64,000 nucleotides of DNA from Hyphomicrobiales bacterium (GTDB lineage Bacteria; Pseudomonadota; Alphaproteobacteria; Rhizobiales; Rhizobiaceae). The position numbers and the translations under genes were made by a program. How positions within the stretch are numbered: position 1 is the first letter of the stretch; each line of letters starts with the position of its first letter. Location: positions 186,001 to 250,000 of the forward strand of contig UCJA01000015.1 in the NCBI GenBank assembly GCA_900472675.1, in the 5' to 3' direction. A model generated the notes under the pieces. That model saw only the letters and a program-made list of their open reading frames with translations. It was not told the DNA's origin and searched no databases. Positions 26,340-35,489 of the stretch are shown piece by piece.

Positions 26340-27830
26340 TTAGCCCTTGCTGATTTCCATGGCATCGATAGCAGCAGCCAGACGCCGCTCCTCGTTGTAG
26401 TAGCGGGCCCGATCCCAGAAGTGCGGCTTTGCGATGCCGGTCGAGAGGTGCCGCCCGATCAGCTTGCCGTTGGCATCCTCCCCGTCGATCTCGTAGCGCA
26501 TCAGGTCCTGGGTGACGATCACGTCGCCTTCCATGCCGATCACCTCGGTGATCTGGGTGATGCGGCGCGAGCCGTCGCGCAGGCGGGCCGCCTGGATGAT
26601 GATATCGACCGAGCCGGAAATGATTTCGCGCACGGTCTTTGCGGGTAGCGAGAAGCCGCCCATGGCGATCATGGACTCCATGCGGCTCAAGCATTCGCGC
26701 GGGGTGTTGGCGTGGATCGTCCCCATCGAGCCGTCGTGACCGGTGTTCATCGCCTGCAGAAGGTCGAAAACTTCCGGTCCACGCACTTCGCCGACGATGA
26801 TACGTTCGGGGCGCATACGCAGGCAGTTCTTGACGAGATCGCGCATGGTGATCTCGCCCTCGCCCTCGATGTTCGGCGGGCGGGTTTCGAGGCGCACCAC
26901 ATGCGGCTGCTGCAGCTGGAGTTCGGCCGTGTCCTCGCAGGTGATGACGCGTTCTTCGCGGTCGATGTAGTTGGTGAGGCAGTTCAGCAGCGTGGTCTTG
27001 CCCGAGCCGGTACCGCCGGAGATGACGATATTGCAGCGGACGCGGCCGATGATCTGCAAAAGGACGGCGCCTTCGGGCGTGATCGCACCGAATTTGACCA
27101 GTTGGTCGAGGGTAAGCTTGTCCTTCTTGAACTTGCGGATGGTGAGTGCGGGACCGTCGAGCGCCAAGGGCGGTGCGATAACGTTGACACGCGAGCCATC
27201 GGGCAGGCGGGCGTCGCAGATCGGCGATGATTCGTCGACGCGGCGGCCGACCTGGCTGACGATGCGCTGGCAGATGGAGAGAAGCTGCGCATTGTCGCGG
27301 AAGCGGATCTCAGACTCGATCGTCTTGCCGCCCACTTCGATGAAGGTCTGGCCGGCGCCGTTGACCATGATGTCGGCAATGTCGTCACGGGCGAGCAGAG
27401 GCTCGAGCGGGCCATAGCCGAGCACGTCGTTGCAGATGTCCTCGAGCAGTTCCTCCTGCTCGGAGATGGACATCGCGAAGTTCTTGATGGTGATGATGTC
27501 GTTGACAATGTCGCGGATTTCTTCGCGCGCGCTTTCGCCGTCCAGCTTGGCGAGCTGCGACAGATCGATGGTATCGATCAGTGCCGAGAAGACCTGGCTC
27601 TTGGTATCGTAATACTGCTCGGTGCGCTGCGGGCGCTTGCGACCAGCGGCCGTCGGCGCGATCGGCGGCGGCGCAACCGGCTGGCGATTGGTGGCCGAGT
27701 CGCGCAGGGGTTCGGCAAAGACTTCCGGCCCGGTGGGAGCTGCCTGAACGGCAGGCGGCGTCAGGGGTGCCGGCGGCGCTGCCACGCCCCCTCCCCGCCC
27801 AAAGCCCTCGTTTCCGCGTTTACCGAACAT
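26340..27830 (-). CDS. cpaF: CpaF/TadA secretion ATPase
   Basis: 496 residues. The N-terminal 90 residues are Pro-rich and variable. The catalytic part shows Walker [15 protein letters not shown], an Asp box ([14 protein letters not shown]), Walker [13 protein letters not shown] and a His box ([16 protein letters not shown]). This is the GspE-superfamily motor that powers Flp pilus assembly and, in Caulobacter, retraction. It lies between cpaE and tadB. Confidence 0.95.
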   Translation of the reverse strand: MFGKRGNEGFGRGGGVAAPPAPLTPPAVQAAPTGPEVFAEPLRDSATNRQPVAPPPIAPTAAGRKRPQRTEQYYDTKSQVFSALIDTIDLSQLAKLDGESAREEIRDIVNDIITIKNFAMSISEQEELLEDICNDVLGYGPLEPLLARDDIADIMVNGAGQTFIEVGGKTIESEIRFRDNAQLLSICQRIVSQVGRRVDESSPICDARLPDGSRVNVIAPPLALDGPALTIRKFKKDKLTLDQLVKFGAITPEGAVLLQIIGRVRCNIVISGGTGSGKTTLLNCLTNYIDREERVITCEDTAELQLQQPHVVRLETRPPNIEGEGEITMRDLVKNCLRMRPERIIVGEVRGPEVFDLLQAMNTGHDGSMGTIHANTPRECLSRMESMIAMGGFSLPAKTVREIISGSVDIIIQAARLRDGSRRITQITEVIGMEGDVIVTQDLMRYEIDGEDANGKLIGRHLSTGIAKPHFWDRARYYNEERRLAAAIDAMEISKG

Positions 27831-27858
27831 GGTGCGTTCCCGTTCTCATCCGTCTGGC

Positions 27859-29148
27859 CTACTTGCGTCCCAGCATTCCGAGCATTGCGCCCAGGCCGCC
27901 CTTCTTGGCCTTCTTCAGCGCCACCCGGCCGGTCACCACATGGGCAATCTGCGCGAAGGTTTCCGCGGCTGCAGACTTGGCATCGATCTCGGAAATCATC
28001 CGGCCGCTGTTGGCAGCATTGCCGAACAGCTGGGCGTCGAACGGCAGGATCGCGATCGGCTCGATCTCCAGCGGCTCGATAAAGTCGGCCGGGGCAATCT
28101 CGGGACGCTTGGGCATGCCCACCTGGTTGAGAACAAGGTGGGGCGGCCGATCATTGGGCCGCAGCTTCTTCAGCGCATCGAGCATGTTCTTGGTGTTGCG
28201 CAGGTTGGCGAGATCCGGAACCGCGCAGATGATGATTTCATCCACATCCGCCAGCACCGAACGCGTCCATTCCGTCCAGCCATGCGGCACGTCGAGAACC
28301 GCCACAGGCGCGCTGCGCTGCAGGAGTTCGATAATCGGCAGGAAGGCACCGCTTTCGAAATCATAGGCGCGATCGAGAAGCGAGGGCGCAGCGAGCAGGG
28401 ACAGGTGGTCCGAGCACTTCGTCAGCAGGCGGTCGAGGAAGACCTCGTCCAGGCGGTCCGGCGCAAAGACGGCTTCCGCAATGCCCTGGGCGGGATCCTG
28501 GTCGAAATCGATATTGGCCGTGCCGAACGGAAGGTCGAGATCAGCCAGGATGGTCTCGGTGGAAAACAGGTTCGAGATCCCGAACGCGCAGTTATGCGCG
28601 ATGGTGGAGGAGCCGACGCCGCCTTTTGCGCCGATCACCGCAATGGAGCGGCCGAGCGGCTCGGCATCCGGATCGACGAAGATGGATGACACGGAGGCCA
28701 AAAGGTCGGCCATCGGCACGGGCCCCACCAGATACTCCGAAATGCCGTTGCGGATGAGCTCGCGGTAGAGCGCGATATCATTGTGGCGGCCGATGACGAT
28801 GACCCGGGTCGAGGCGTCGCAGACTTCGGCCAGCGGCGCCAGTTCGGTCAGCAGGCTCTTCGGCTCGGCGTCCGTCTCGAGGATGATGAGGTTCGGGGTG
28901 GGCGTGGAGGCGAACATGTTGGCGGCCGCAGCGACGCTGCCGCTGGTGACGCGCAGGTTGACCTTGGCGAGCCTTCTGTCACGCGCCATGCGGTCCATCA
29001 TCTTCTGCATGGCCTCGCTTTCGCAGAAGGCATGAATGGAGATGCGCGGCAGCGGGCGCAGGACCCCCATCTCGGCGGCGCGATCGACCTCTTCGCCGAG
29101 GGCTTCGCCGTTGTCTGGCGTGCGGATATCGTAGTTGATCGCGCTCAT
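27859..29148 (-). CDS. cpaE: CpaE/TadZ pilus localisation ATPase
   Basis: 429 residues. An atypical receiver-like domain occupies about residues 50-160, followed by a MinD/ParA-type ATPase with the deviant Walker A IGAKGGVGSSTIAHN and the switch region VLDVPHGWTEW. TadZ/CpaE proteins place the pilus machine at the cell pole. It is separated from cpaD by 12 bases and from cpaF by 28. Confidence 0.93.
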   Translation of the reverse strand: MSAINYDIRTPDNGEALGEEVDRAAEMGVLRPLPRISIHAFCESEAMQKMMDRMARDRRLAKVNLRVTSGSVAAAANMFASTPTPNLIILETDAEPKSLLTELAPLAEVCDASTRVIVIGRHNDIALYRELIRNGISEYLVGPVPMADLLASVSSIFVDPDAEPLGRSIAVIGAKGGVGSSTIAHNCAFGISNLFSTETILADLDLPFGTANIDFDQDPAQGIAEAVFAPDRLDEVFLDRLLTKCSDHLSLLAAPSLLDRAYDFESGAFLPIIELLQRSAPVAVLDVPHGWTEWTRSVLADVDEIIICAVPDLANLRNTKNMLDALKKLRPNDRPPHLVLNQVGMPKRPEIAPADFIEPLEIEPIAILPFDAQLFGNAANSGRMISEIDAKSAAAETFAQIAHVVTGRVALKKAKKGGLGAMLGMLGRK

Positions 29149-29160
29149 CGCCTGGATCCG

Positions 29161-29913
29161 TTAGTTGCCGTTGATGGTGATCGTGGTGCCGCTGTCGCTG
29201 CCGGTGCTTTCACCACGATAGGTGCTGATGACCTTCGCCCGCTGCACCGCGTCGATGGGCGTCATGGCCCGCGGCGCGATGAGATCGGAAGGATTGGCGA
29301 TCTGGGCGGCGAGGTTGTTCTGGCTCGCGCAGCCGAAATTATACCAGTTCTTGTTGGCGTAGGTGTTGTCGGACAGGTCTTCCGGCCAGTTGCCGCACTG
29401 GCTGGTCATGGCCTTGGTGGTGACGAAGGACAGGCGGATGGGCGCCGCATCGCCGCTGGGAGAGGCGGCATAGCTGCTCATCAGGATCCTCTGCTGGCGG
29501 ATGCCGGCTTCGTTCAGGGTGCGGCGGACGTCACCGGCCAGCGTGGAGGCGGCACCGGCATTGTAGGAGCCGTGCGGCACCTGGATCTGGATGACGCCGG
29601 CAGGCGAGGCCACGAACTTTTGCGCAAAGCCACGCACCATGTCCTTCAGCCCGGTCGACAGCCGGATATCGCCGGAGGCGACGGGGACGTCGAGCGCGCT
29701 CTGGCCCTCGGCGAGCACGATCGGATGGCGCGTCCGGTAGTCGTCGGGAATGGAGCCGGTGGTCATCTGGCTATTGCCGCACGAGGCGAGCAAGCCGGCC
29801 CATGTGGCAACGAGGGCGATGGACGCCAGTCGCCTGGCCACGGGGCGATGCTTGTGCTGCTGCATGAGGGTCCAGCCTTTGCGGGTGGTGATTGCCATGG
29901 TTTGCGTGCTCAT
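29161..29913 (-). CDS. cpaD: CpaD family pilus lipoprotein
   Basis: About 250 residues. The start is taken at MSTQTM (29913), 14 bases after the cpaC stop; a GTG overlapping that stop (29931) or the internal MQQHKH are alternatives. A hydrophobic stretch with lipobox LLASC (ATWAGLLASCGNSQ) marks a lipoprotein. The mature part contains the CpaD-type cysteine-bearing segments (TSQCGNWPED and YNFGCASQNN). It assists the CpaC secretin at the outer membrane. Confidence 0.88.
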   Translation of the reverse strand: MSTQTMAITTRKGWTLMQQHKHRPVARRLASIALVATWAGLLASCGNSQMTTGSIPDDYRTRHPIVLAEGQSALDVPVASGDIRLSTGLKDMVRGFAQKFVASPAGVIQIQVPHGSYNAGAASTLAGDVRRTLNEAGIRQQRILMSSYAASPSGDAAPIRLSFVTTKAMTSQCGNWPEDLSDNTYANKNWYNFGCASQNNLAAQIANPSDLIAPRAMTPIDAVQRAKVISTYRGESTGSDSGTTITINGN

Positions 29914-29927
29914 TGGCTGTCCGTGCC

Positions 29928-31481
29928 TCACTTGTAGATGAAGCCGACGGCGCCGTGGTATTGACCGGTTGCGACGTTTTCCTTGCGGCCGTAGATCTTG
30001 TTGACGCGGTTGAGGAAGAAGGTCGCGCCATCGCTATCCGGATTGAAGTTGTCGTCCGGACGGGCGATCTCGCTGCGGGCCACGGGCCGCACCAGGTAAG
30101 GCGTGGCGATAATGACCAGCTCGGTTTCGTTGCGGACGAAATCCTTGCTGCGGAACAGCGTGCCGAAGATCGGGATCTTCGACATGCCGGGAAGCCCGGA
30201 CATGGCCTGGCGGACATTGTCCTGCACGAGGCCCGCCATCACGATCGAACCGCCCGAGGGCAGTTCGACGGTGGTCGACGCCTCGCGCTTGCGGATCGAC
30301 ATGTAAGTGTTGCCCTGGATTCTCGGGCTGCTGTCGTTGCCGGTGACGGCCGAGCCTTCATAGGTGGGCTCGGAGACATTGGTTTCGATGTTGAGGCTGA
30401 TCCGGCCCGGAGACAGGACGACCGGCTTGAAGTTCAGCTCGATGCCGTAGTTGACCGAGTTGACCGTGCGGGTGACCGTTGGCCGGTTGGTTTCCTCATC
30501 GATCTGCACCTCCTGCTCACCTGGCAGGCGGAATTCGCCGCCGACGTAGAACTTGGCCTGCTGGCCGGAGATGGCGGTGAGGCTCGGTTCAGCCAGCGTG
30601 CGCATGACACCGGCCTGCTCCATGGCATTCATGTAGCTGACGATGCTTGTCGCGCCGAGGGTGCCAGACAGGCTCGACATCCCGAAGGTGCTGACCGCGT
30701 TGCCGAGGTTGGACGGGTTGGCGAAGGAGATGCCACCCTTGCTGCCGCTGATCGAGCCGTTAAAGCCGAGCTGCTTCATCACCTGGCGGCTGACTTCAGC
30801 CACCGTGACCTTGAGCGTGACCTGGTCCTCGCCCTCGATGGTGAGAAGGTTGACGATCTGCGAGGTCTGCCGGTTTTCAGCAAAGATGTCGGCGTCGCCG
30901 TTGTTGCCCTGGGCGGTAATGTTGCGGGTCGTCGCCTCGCCGCCCTTGAGGAAGGCCTTGGCCAGCTTTTCGGCCTGGGTCGAATCCTGCGGGGTGCGGA
31001 CGTTTCCGGAGAGGACGATGTTGTCCGAGATGATCTCGACCTTGACGTCGCTGTCGGGCAGGAAGCGCTTCAGATTGTCCTGAAGGCCGGAGATGTCGCG
31101 CTCGATCTGGACGTCGAGGCTGACAATCTCCTCGCCATTGGCGCCGAAGACGAAGATGTTGGTCTGCCCGACGGTCTTGCCGAAGAGGTAGATGCGCCGC
31201 GATGTGCGGGTCACGGCATCGGCCATGCTCGGATCGGCGACCAGGATGTCATGCGCATCGGCCGGAAGATCGACCACCAGAGCCTTGTTGAGGCCGAGGT
31301 TGAGGCGCTTCTGGACGCCTGGGCCACCTTGGGTGATACGGATCAGGCTGGCATCGCCGGCCATTGCCTGCGAAACGCCGGTGCCGAGCGGCGCGATGGG
31401 GCCGGGCAGGCCGGATACAGCAAGGCAGACGCCCATGCTGGCCGCCGCGACGCTGCGAAATCTCACTTTAAGACTGGTCAC
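29928..31481 (-). CDS. cpaC: CpaC/RcpA secretin of the Flp pilus
   Basis: 517 residues from a GTG start (VTSLKVRF), chosen because a GGGAG site precedes it and the upstream in-frame extension crosses the cpaB stop. A signal peptide follows. The N-terminal pilus-formation domain (ALVVDLPADAHDILVADPSMADAV) and BON-like region precede the secretin core (PSLTAISGQQAKFYVGGEF; SGLPGMSKIPIFGTLFRSKDF, the secretin signature region). It forms the outer-membrane channel for the pilus. A short protein with the same N-terminal domain is encoded at 33595. Confidence 0.94.
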   Translation of the reverse strand: MTSLKVRFRSVAAASMGVCLAVSGLPGPIAPLGTGVSQAMAGDASLIRITQGGPGVQKRLNLGLNKALVVDLPADAHDILVADPSMADAVTRTSRRIYLFGKTVGQTNIFVFGANGEEIVSLDVQIERDISGLQDNLKRFLPDSDVKVEIISDNIVLSGNVRTPQDSTQAEKLAKAFLKGGEATTRNITAQGNNGDADIFAENRQTSQIVNLLTIEGEDQVTLKVTVAEVSRQVMKQLGFNGSISGSKGGISFANPSNLGNAVSTFGMSSLSGTLGATSIVSYMNAMEQAGVMRTLAEPSLTAISGQQAKFYVGGEFRLPGEQEVQIDEETNRPTVTRTVNSVNYGIELNFKPVVLSPGRISLNIETNVSEPTYEGSAVTGNDSSPRIQGNTYMSIRKREASTTVELPSGGSIVMAGLVQDNVRQAMSGLPGMSKIPIFGTLFRSKDFVRNETELVIIATPYLVRPVARSEIARPDDNFNPDSDGATFFLNRVNKIYGRKENVATGQYHGAVGFIYK

Positions 31482-31494
31482 GTGCCGCTCCCGT

Positions 31495-32301
31495 TCACTT
31501 CGCCTGCTGCGTCGTCGTGCCCTTGACGATCGCTCCTGATTTGATGACCTGCACTTCCCCCTTGCCACCGCCGTGCAGCAGGTAGTCGGCGGAAACGGTA
31601 TCGGGCTCCTGGGCGTCGGCTATGGAACGAAGCGCCAGGGTCAGGCGTGCGGCCATCTGCTGTGCCACGGTAATTACCTTGGCCTGGTCCGGCGTAAGCT
31701 CGAGCGTTGCGGTGGTGCCGACCACGGCCTTGCCGCCGTCCGGGGCTTCCTGGATCTGCTGGTCGATCGCCAGCACCCGCACGTTGTTCAATACGGTTTC
31801 GGTGACGAGGCCGCCTTCGTCCTTCATGTCCCGCACCATGATGACATCGACGCGGTCGTTCGGAAGAACGAAGCCGCCGGCGCCGGTGGCGACCGAGATT
31901 TCGGTGGCGACGGCGCGTTTGCCCGAGGGCAGCAGGGAAGACATGATGCGGCTCGAGGAGTCTGCCACTTTTTCCGCGCGGATCGGCTCGCCCTTAAATA
32001 TCGGCAGGCGCACGATGGAACCGGTCAGTTGCTGGACGGCTTCGGGGCGGGTGTCATTGGTGATGAAGCCCTCGACCAGACCACCCTTCGGCCATTCCAT
32101 CCATTCGAAGGACTTGTCGTTGAGGCGGCTGCCCACGGGAAGGCTCTCCGAGGAGACCAGCACCTTGGTCGTCGGCTCCTTCTGGATGATCGTTTCCACC
32201 ATGTCCGGAGCCTTGGCTCCAGAAAGGCGCATCGCCAGCAGTCCGGCGAGACCGGCTGCCACAACGGCGACTGCAAGGATGATGACGCGAGCGGGTTTCA
32301 T
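31495..32301 (-). CDS. cpaB: CpaB/RcpC pilus assembly protein
   Basis: 268 residues with an N-terminal membrane helix (VIILAVAVVAAGLAGLLAM) and a SAF-type domain (TKVLVSSESLPVGSRLNDKSFEWMEWP...), as in Flp pilus assembly protein CpaB. It is the first gene of the cpaBCDEF-tadBC operon; cpaC begins 13 bases after its stop. The 113-base gap before it (32302-32415) should hold a promoter and includes a CtrA-like motif. Confidence 0.92.
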   Translation of the reverse strand: MKPARVIILAVAVVAAGLAGLLAMRLSGAKAPDMVETIIQKEPTTKVLVSSESLPVGSRLNDKSFEWMEWPKGGLVEGFITNDTRPEAVQQLTGSIVRLPIFKGEPIRAEKVADSSSRIMSSLLPSGKRAVATEISVATGAGGFVLPNDRVDVIMVRDMKDEGGLVTETVLNNVRVLAIDQQIQEAPDGGKAVVGTTATLELTPDQAKVITVAQQMAARLTLALRSIADAQEPDTVSADYLLHGGGKGEVQVIKSGAIVKGTTTQQAK

Positions 32302-32385
32302 GACCTTCCCCGGAGGAATTCAATTCTGTCCGGAGAATGGGCTTGAAAGGTGTAATTAAGGTTAATGAGCCGCTTACGCGTTTGG

Positions 32386-32400
32386 TTAACGCGGCGTTAC
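32386..32400. promoter_or_regulatory. possible CtrA-type site upstream of cpaB
   Basis: TTAA (32386-32389), 7 bases and TTAC (32397-32400) differ from TTAA-N7-TTAA at one base. The region upstream of cpaB is locally AT-rich with further TTAA words at about 32355-32365. A CtrA role is inferred from Caulobacter only. Confidence 0.3.
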
Positions 32401-32415
32401 CAGCCAACCGCTGGT

Positions 32416-32934
32416 CTATCCCAGCATATGCATGGCAAGTCCGACGATCGGCGCATCCTGGAAGCTCAGGAAACCGCCGATGGCAATGGCAATACCATAG
32501 GGTATCTTGCGGGCTGTGACGACGGATGCGGGCAGCGGAATGCCCATGGCGAGCACCGTCGTTGCCTGCGATCGGATCAGCAGGAACAGCAGCGTTACAC
32601 CGCCGCCGACATAGGCAACCGTAACCAGAAACACGAGAAGGGAATGGTCGAAGCCGAACCAGACGGCTGCGGCGGTCAGAAGCTTTGCATCACCGCCGCC
32701 CATGATGTTGAGGGCAAACAGCGCAAAGCAGGCGGAAAACACTGCAAGGGCAGCAAGAATGCTTAACCCGATCGCCGGCCAGGGCATCCCGGACAGGGGC
32801 GCAAGAACGAGGAACGCGATGACGGCGGCCGCGGAGACGCGGTTCGGAATCGTCATCGAGAGGAAGTCCGTGATTGCAGCAGTCGCCAGGCAGAATGGCA
32901 GGATCAGAAGGATTGCGAACGAGATGATGATCAC
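32416..32934 (-). CDS. cpaA: CpaA/TadV prepilin peptidase
   Basis: 172 residues with about five or six transmembrane helices. The two catalytic aspartates of A24A peptidases are visible in ITDFLSMTIPNR and GGGDAKLL. It cleaves the short leader of the Flp pilin and of TadE-like pseudopilins. The start codon is GTG at 32934. It lies 90 bases after pilA with a hairpin between, so it is probably expressed at a lower level from the pilA promoter. Confidence 0.92.
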   Translation of the reverse strand: MIIISFAILLILPFCLATAAITDFLSMTIPNRVSAAAVIAFLVLAPLSGMPWPAIGLSILAALAVFSACFALFALNIMGGGDAKLLTAAAVWFGFDHSLLVFLVTVAYVGGGVTLLFLLIRSQATTVLAMGIPLPASVVTARKIPYGIAIAIGGFLSFQDAPIVGLAMHMLG

Positions 32935-32986
32935 GACGGTGCCCCAACGATCTGCGGGAACTGGCGACCCGCTGCAAGCATGGCAG

Positions 32987-33010
32987 ATAGCCGCCCCTGC
33001 GAGCGGCTAT
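32987..33010 (-). terminator. hairpin between pilA and cpaA
   Basis: ATAGCCGC (32987-32994) pairs perfectly with GCGGCTAT (33003-33010) around 8 bases, starting 15 bases after the pilin stop on the minus strand. There is no U-tract, so partial termination or 3' mRNA protection is more likely than full termination. Confidence 0.45.
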
Positions 33011-33024
33011 GATATCGGCCCAGC

Positions 33025-33195
33025 TTACTTTGCGTTCAGCTTCGTGGAGATGTTCACGAACTGAGTGTTCAGAGCAGTGCCGAGCGTGGTGGCGCCGGCA
33101 ATGAGGGCAACGGAAATCAGAGCGGCGATCAGACCATATTCAATGGCGGTCGCGCCGGACTCATCTTTCATGAAACGAGCAAAAATCTTAGACAT
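33025..33195 (-). CDS. pilA: Flp/Fap type IVb pilin
   Basis: A 56-residue protein starting MSKIFARFMKDESG, with the Flp processing motif: cleavage after Gly14, then ATAIEYGLIAALISVALIA with Glu at +5 and Tyr at +6 of the mature pilin. The hydrophobic helix and short polar C-terminus (NISTKLNAK) are typical. AGGAG precedes the ATG. This is the major structural subunit of the Tad pilus. The gene reads away from the 33196-33594 intergenic region. Confidence 0.93.
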   Translation of the reverse strand: MSKIFARFMKDESGATAIEYGLIAALISVALIAGATTLGTALNTQFVNISTKLNAK

Positions 33196-33594
33196 GGAAA
33201 CTCCTACTCCACACGATGTTGTTCAGCACTTCCCGACAACTGTTTCCGCTGTTCGGATGAGGGCAAACCTACAGCGCAAGCCTTGCTAGCCGCTTAAGGG
33301 AGAGGGTTACCAAGGTCTTAACGGTTGATCTGCGTTAGTTCTGGTAAATAAATCTTCCAGTAAAAACGCGGTATTCTATGGTTCGCCAAAACTCACGCTT
33401 TCAGGCCATTTTTCTTTTCTGAATCAATTGTTTATGCTTTTCTATCGAGAGCCTGACAGACAGATTTCCAGGACATAGCTGCCATTCACCTGTCTCGGAG
33501 CGGCTCGCCATGCCCCTCGCCGGCGGCCGCTTAAGCATTGATTCACCACTTTCCGGCATGCTCGGTCACAAATTATCAATCGAAGGCCTCCCTA
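33196..33594. other. 399-base divergent promoter region of the pilus locus
   Basis: No gene is supported here. The part next to pilA contains a T/A-rich stretch (about 33340-33440) suited to promoters, and scattered TTAA words (about 33292 and 33320). The part next to 33595 is mixed. It should contain the divergent promoters for pilA-cpaA and for the three plus-strand pilus genes. Confidence 0.5.
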
Positions 33595-34017
33595 ATGGTG
33601 TTGCGCAGTTTTCTCGTCACACTCGCCGCCCTGTGCGCATTGGTGGCCCTTCCGGTGAATGCTGCAGACGAGCAACTGCTTCGGGTGTTTATGAACCATG
33701 CGCGGGTGCTGAAGCTCGATCGCCCCGTGGCCAAGGTCATCGTGGGCAATTCCGAAGTCGCCGACGCCACCGTTGCAGATCCCATGACCATCGTGCTGAC
33801 CGGGCGGGCCTTTGGCACGACCAACCTCGTGCTGCTTGACGCAGACGGCAATGCGATTGCGGACGAGCGCATCCTGGTCTCGATCGACGAAGGCAATACG
33901 GTTCGTGTCTACCGGCAGACCGCGCGGTCGGTGCTGTCGTGCACGCCCAACTGCGAGCAGCATGCCACGTTCACCAATTCGGCCGGGGCCAGCGGCAGCA
34001 CGGGCACTGCTCCCTGA
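33595..34017 (+). CDS. exported protein with pilus-formation N-terminal domain (PF13629-like)
   Basis: 140 residues with a signal peptide ending VNAAD. The rest is a stand-alone version of the domain at the N-terminus of CpaC-type secretins (VLKLDRPVAKVIVGNSEVADATVADPMTIVLTGRAFGTTNLVLLDADG). A C-terminal CTPNC motif and a short Ser/Gly/Thr tail follow. It probably helps the secretin or pilus in the periplasm. The start is MVLRSFL at 33595. Confidence 0.85.
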   Translation: MVLRSFLVTLAALCALVALPVNAADEQLLRVFMNHARVLKLDRPVAKVIVGNSEVADATVADPMTIVLTGRAFGTTNLVLLDADGNAIADERILVSIDEGNTVRVYRQTARSVLSCTPNCEQHATFTNSAGASGSTGTAP

Positions 34018-34164
34018 CCATCCCATGGGCGCTCCGGCACCGGCGTGTCCCGTATCTTTCGGCCTGTTCGGGGCTGGGACGTCAATAAATTGCCATCGGC
34101 GGTAGAAACGGAATCTCAACAATCGACCTCTAGGATCCGGCTCTGCACTGATCGGGACGGGACC

Positions 34165-34803
34165 ATGAGTCGGGACCATGAAGAAACACCCTGTGGCTCT
34201 GCTTCAGGCCAAGCCGGCCGGGGACACCTGCGCCGTCTGCTGCGATCCCGCGACGGCGCTGCGGCGATCGAATTTGCGATCCTCGCCATCCCCTATTTCC
34301 TGATCGTCTTTGCCATCATCGAGACCTTCGTGGCCTACACGGGCGAGCAGCTCGTCGGCAATGCGGTGGAGACGATGGGCCGCAAACTGCGGACCGGCAA
34401 TATTACCTATGCCCGCACCCCTGCCACGGACAAGGATCGCACGGCCTTCCGGCAGGCCTTCTGCGACGAGATCTCCATTCTGATCAAGTGCAGCTCCACC
34501 GAGGCGGTGACGCCCGACAAGCTCTGGATCGACGCGAGAAGCTTTACCAGCTTTGCTTCAATTCCGACCACGGTGCCGCGCTCGCCCGCCAATTCCACCT
34601 ATGGGGACCTCGACACCTCCAGCATCGGCTACGCCCCCGGCGGACCGAAGACCATCAACATGCTGCGGGTCTATTACAAGTGGGACATCATCACGGACCT
34701 GATCCGGCCCTATATCAGCAATGTGCGCCCCGCCGACGGCTCGCGACCCTCGTATTTCCTGATTGTTGAAACCGCTGCCTACCAGAACGAGGATTACCCG
34801 TGA
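34165..34803 (+). CDS. TadE-family pseudopilin
   Basis: 212 residues. After a polar N-terminus comes the TadE motif RSRDGAAAIEFAILAIPYFLIVFAIIETF, with a prepilin peptidase site after Gly and Glu at the +5 position. The soluble part contains a cysteine pair (AFCDEIS; IKCSS). TadE/F minor pilins are processed by CpaA/TadV. The upstream in-frame start at 34045 is less likely. The next gene overlaps by one base. Confidence 0.85.
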   Translation: MSRDHEETPCGSASGQAGRGHLRRLLRSRDGAAAIEFAILAIPYFLIVFAIIETFVAYTGEQLVGNAVETMGRKLRTGNITYARTPATDKDRTAFRQAFCDEISILIKCSSTEAVTPDKLWIDARSFTSFASIPTTVPRSPANSTYGDLDTSSIGYAPGGPKTINMLRVYYKWDIITDLIRPYISNVRPADGSRPSYFLIVETAAYQNEDYP

Positions 34804-35396
34804 TGGACGCAAGTGCCGCGCAGCCTGGCCGCATGACCGGCATCCTCCTGCGCCTCAGGGCGTTGTGGCAGGATCGCAGCGGCGTCGGCGCCGTGGAATT
34901 CGCGTTGATCGCGCCGCTTCTGCTGTGCCTCTACATCACCGCCTTCGAGCTGACGATCGGCCTTAGCATGTCCAAGCGCACGACGCGCACTGCCAGCACG
35001 GTCGCCGACCTTGTGACGCAGCAGTCGTCGGTGACACCGACGGTGCTTGCGACCATGAAGGATGTCGCGAACAGCCTTTTTGCGCCCTATTCGCCGCAGA
35101 ACCTGACCATCAAGATCACCGGCATCACGATCGATGCCAGCGGCAACCCGACCGTTGCCTGGTCCTGGGACCAGCTGAATGGCCGGCCCTATGCGGTAGG
35201 GACCGCCGTCACCAGCGTGCCGACCGACATGCGCACGCCCAGCACCTTCCTCGTGCGCGCCGAGATTTCCGTCACGCACCAGTTGTTCATGGTGATGCCG
35301 GGGCTTCTGCCAAGCCAGCTGAAAACCATCACCATGGGGCGCCAGTACTTCTATCGTCAGCGCGTGGGAACCAGCATCGCCTGCACCGGCTGCTGA
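34803..35396 (+). CDS. second TadE/TadF-like pseudopilin
   Basis: About 197 residues. It shows the processing motif RSGVGAVEFALIAPLLLCLYITAFELTIG and a soluble domain with VADLVTQQSSVTP, typical of TadE/TadF proteins. The C-terminus ends in CTGC, perhaps a redox or structural pair. The ATG at 34803 overlaps the stop of the preceding tadE (TGATG), so translation is coupled. A GTG at 34800 is an alternative start. Together with the previous gene it completes the minor pilin set. Confidence 0.83.
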   Translation: MDASAAQPGRMTGILLRLRALWQDRSGVGAVEFALIAPLLLCLYITAFELTIGLSMSKRTTRTASTVADLVTQQSSVTPTVLATMKDVANSLFAPYSPQNLTIKITGITIDASGNPTVAWSWDQLNGRPYAVGTAVTSVPTDMRTPSTFLVRAEISVTHQLFMVMPGLLPSQLKTITMGRQYFYRQRVGTSIACTGC

Positions 35397-35489
35397 GCTT
35401 ACCCTTTGCCAAGTAGCAGCGGTGACTATATTAGCGCCACTGCCTGCCGCTGAACTGCGACCGGCCCCAACCCGAGCCCAGGATCACCG

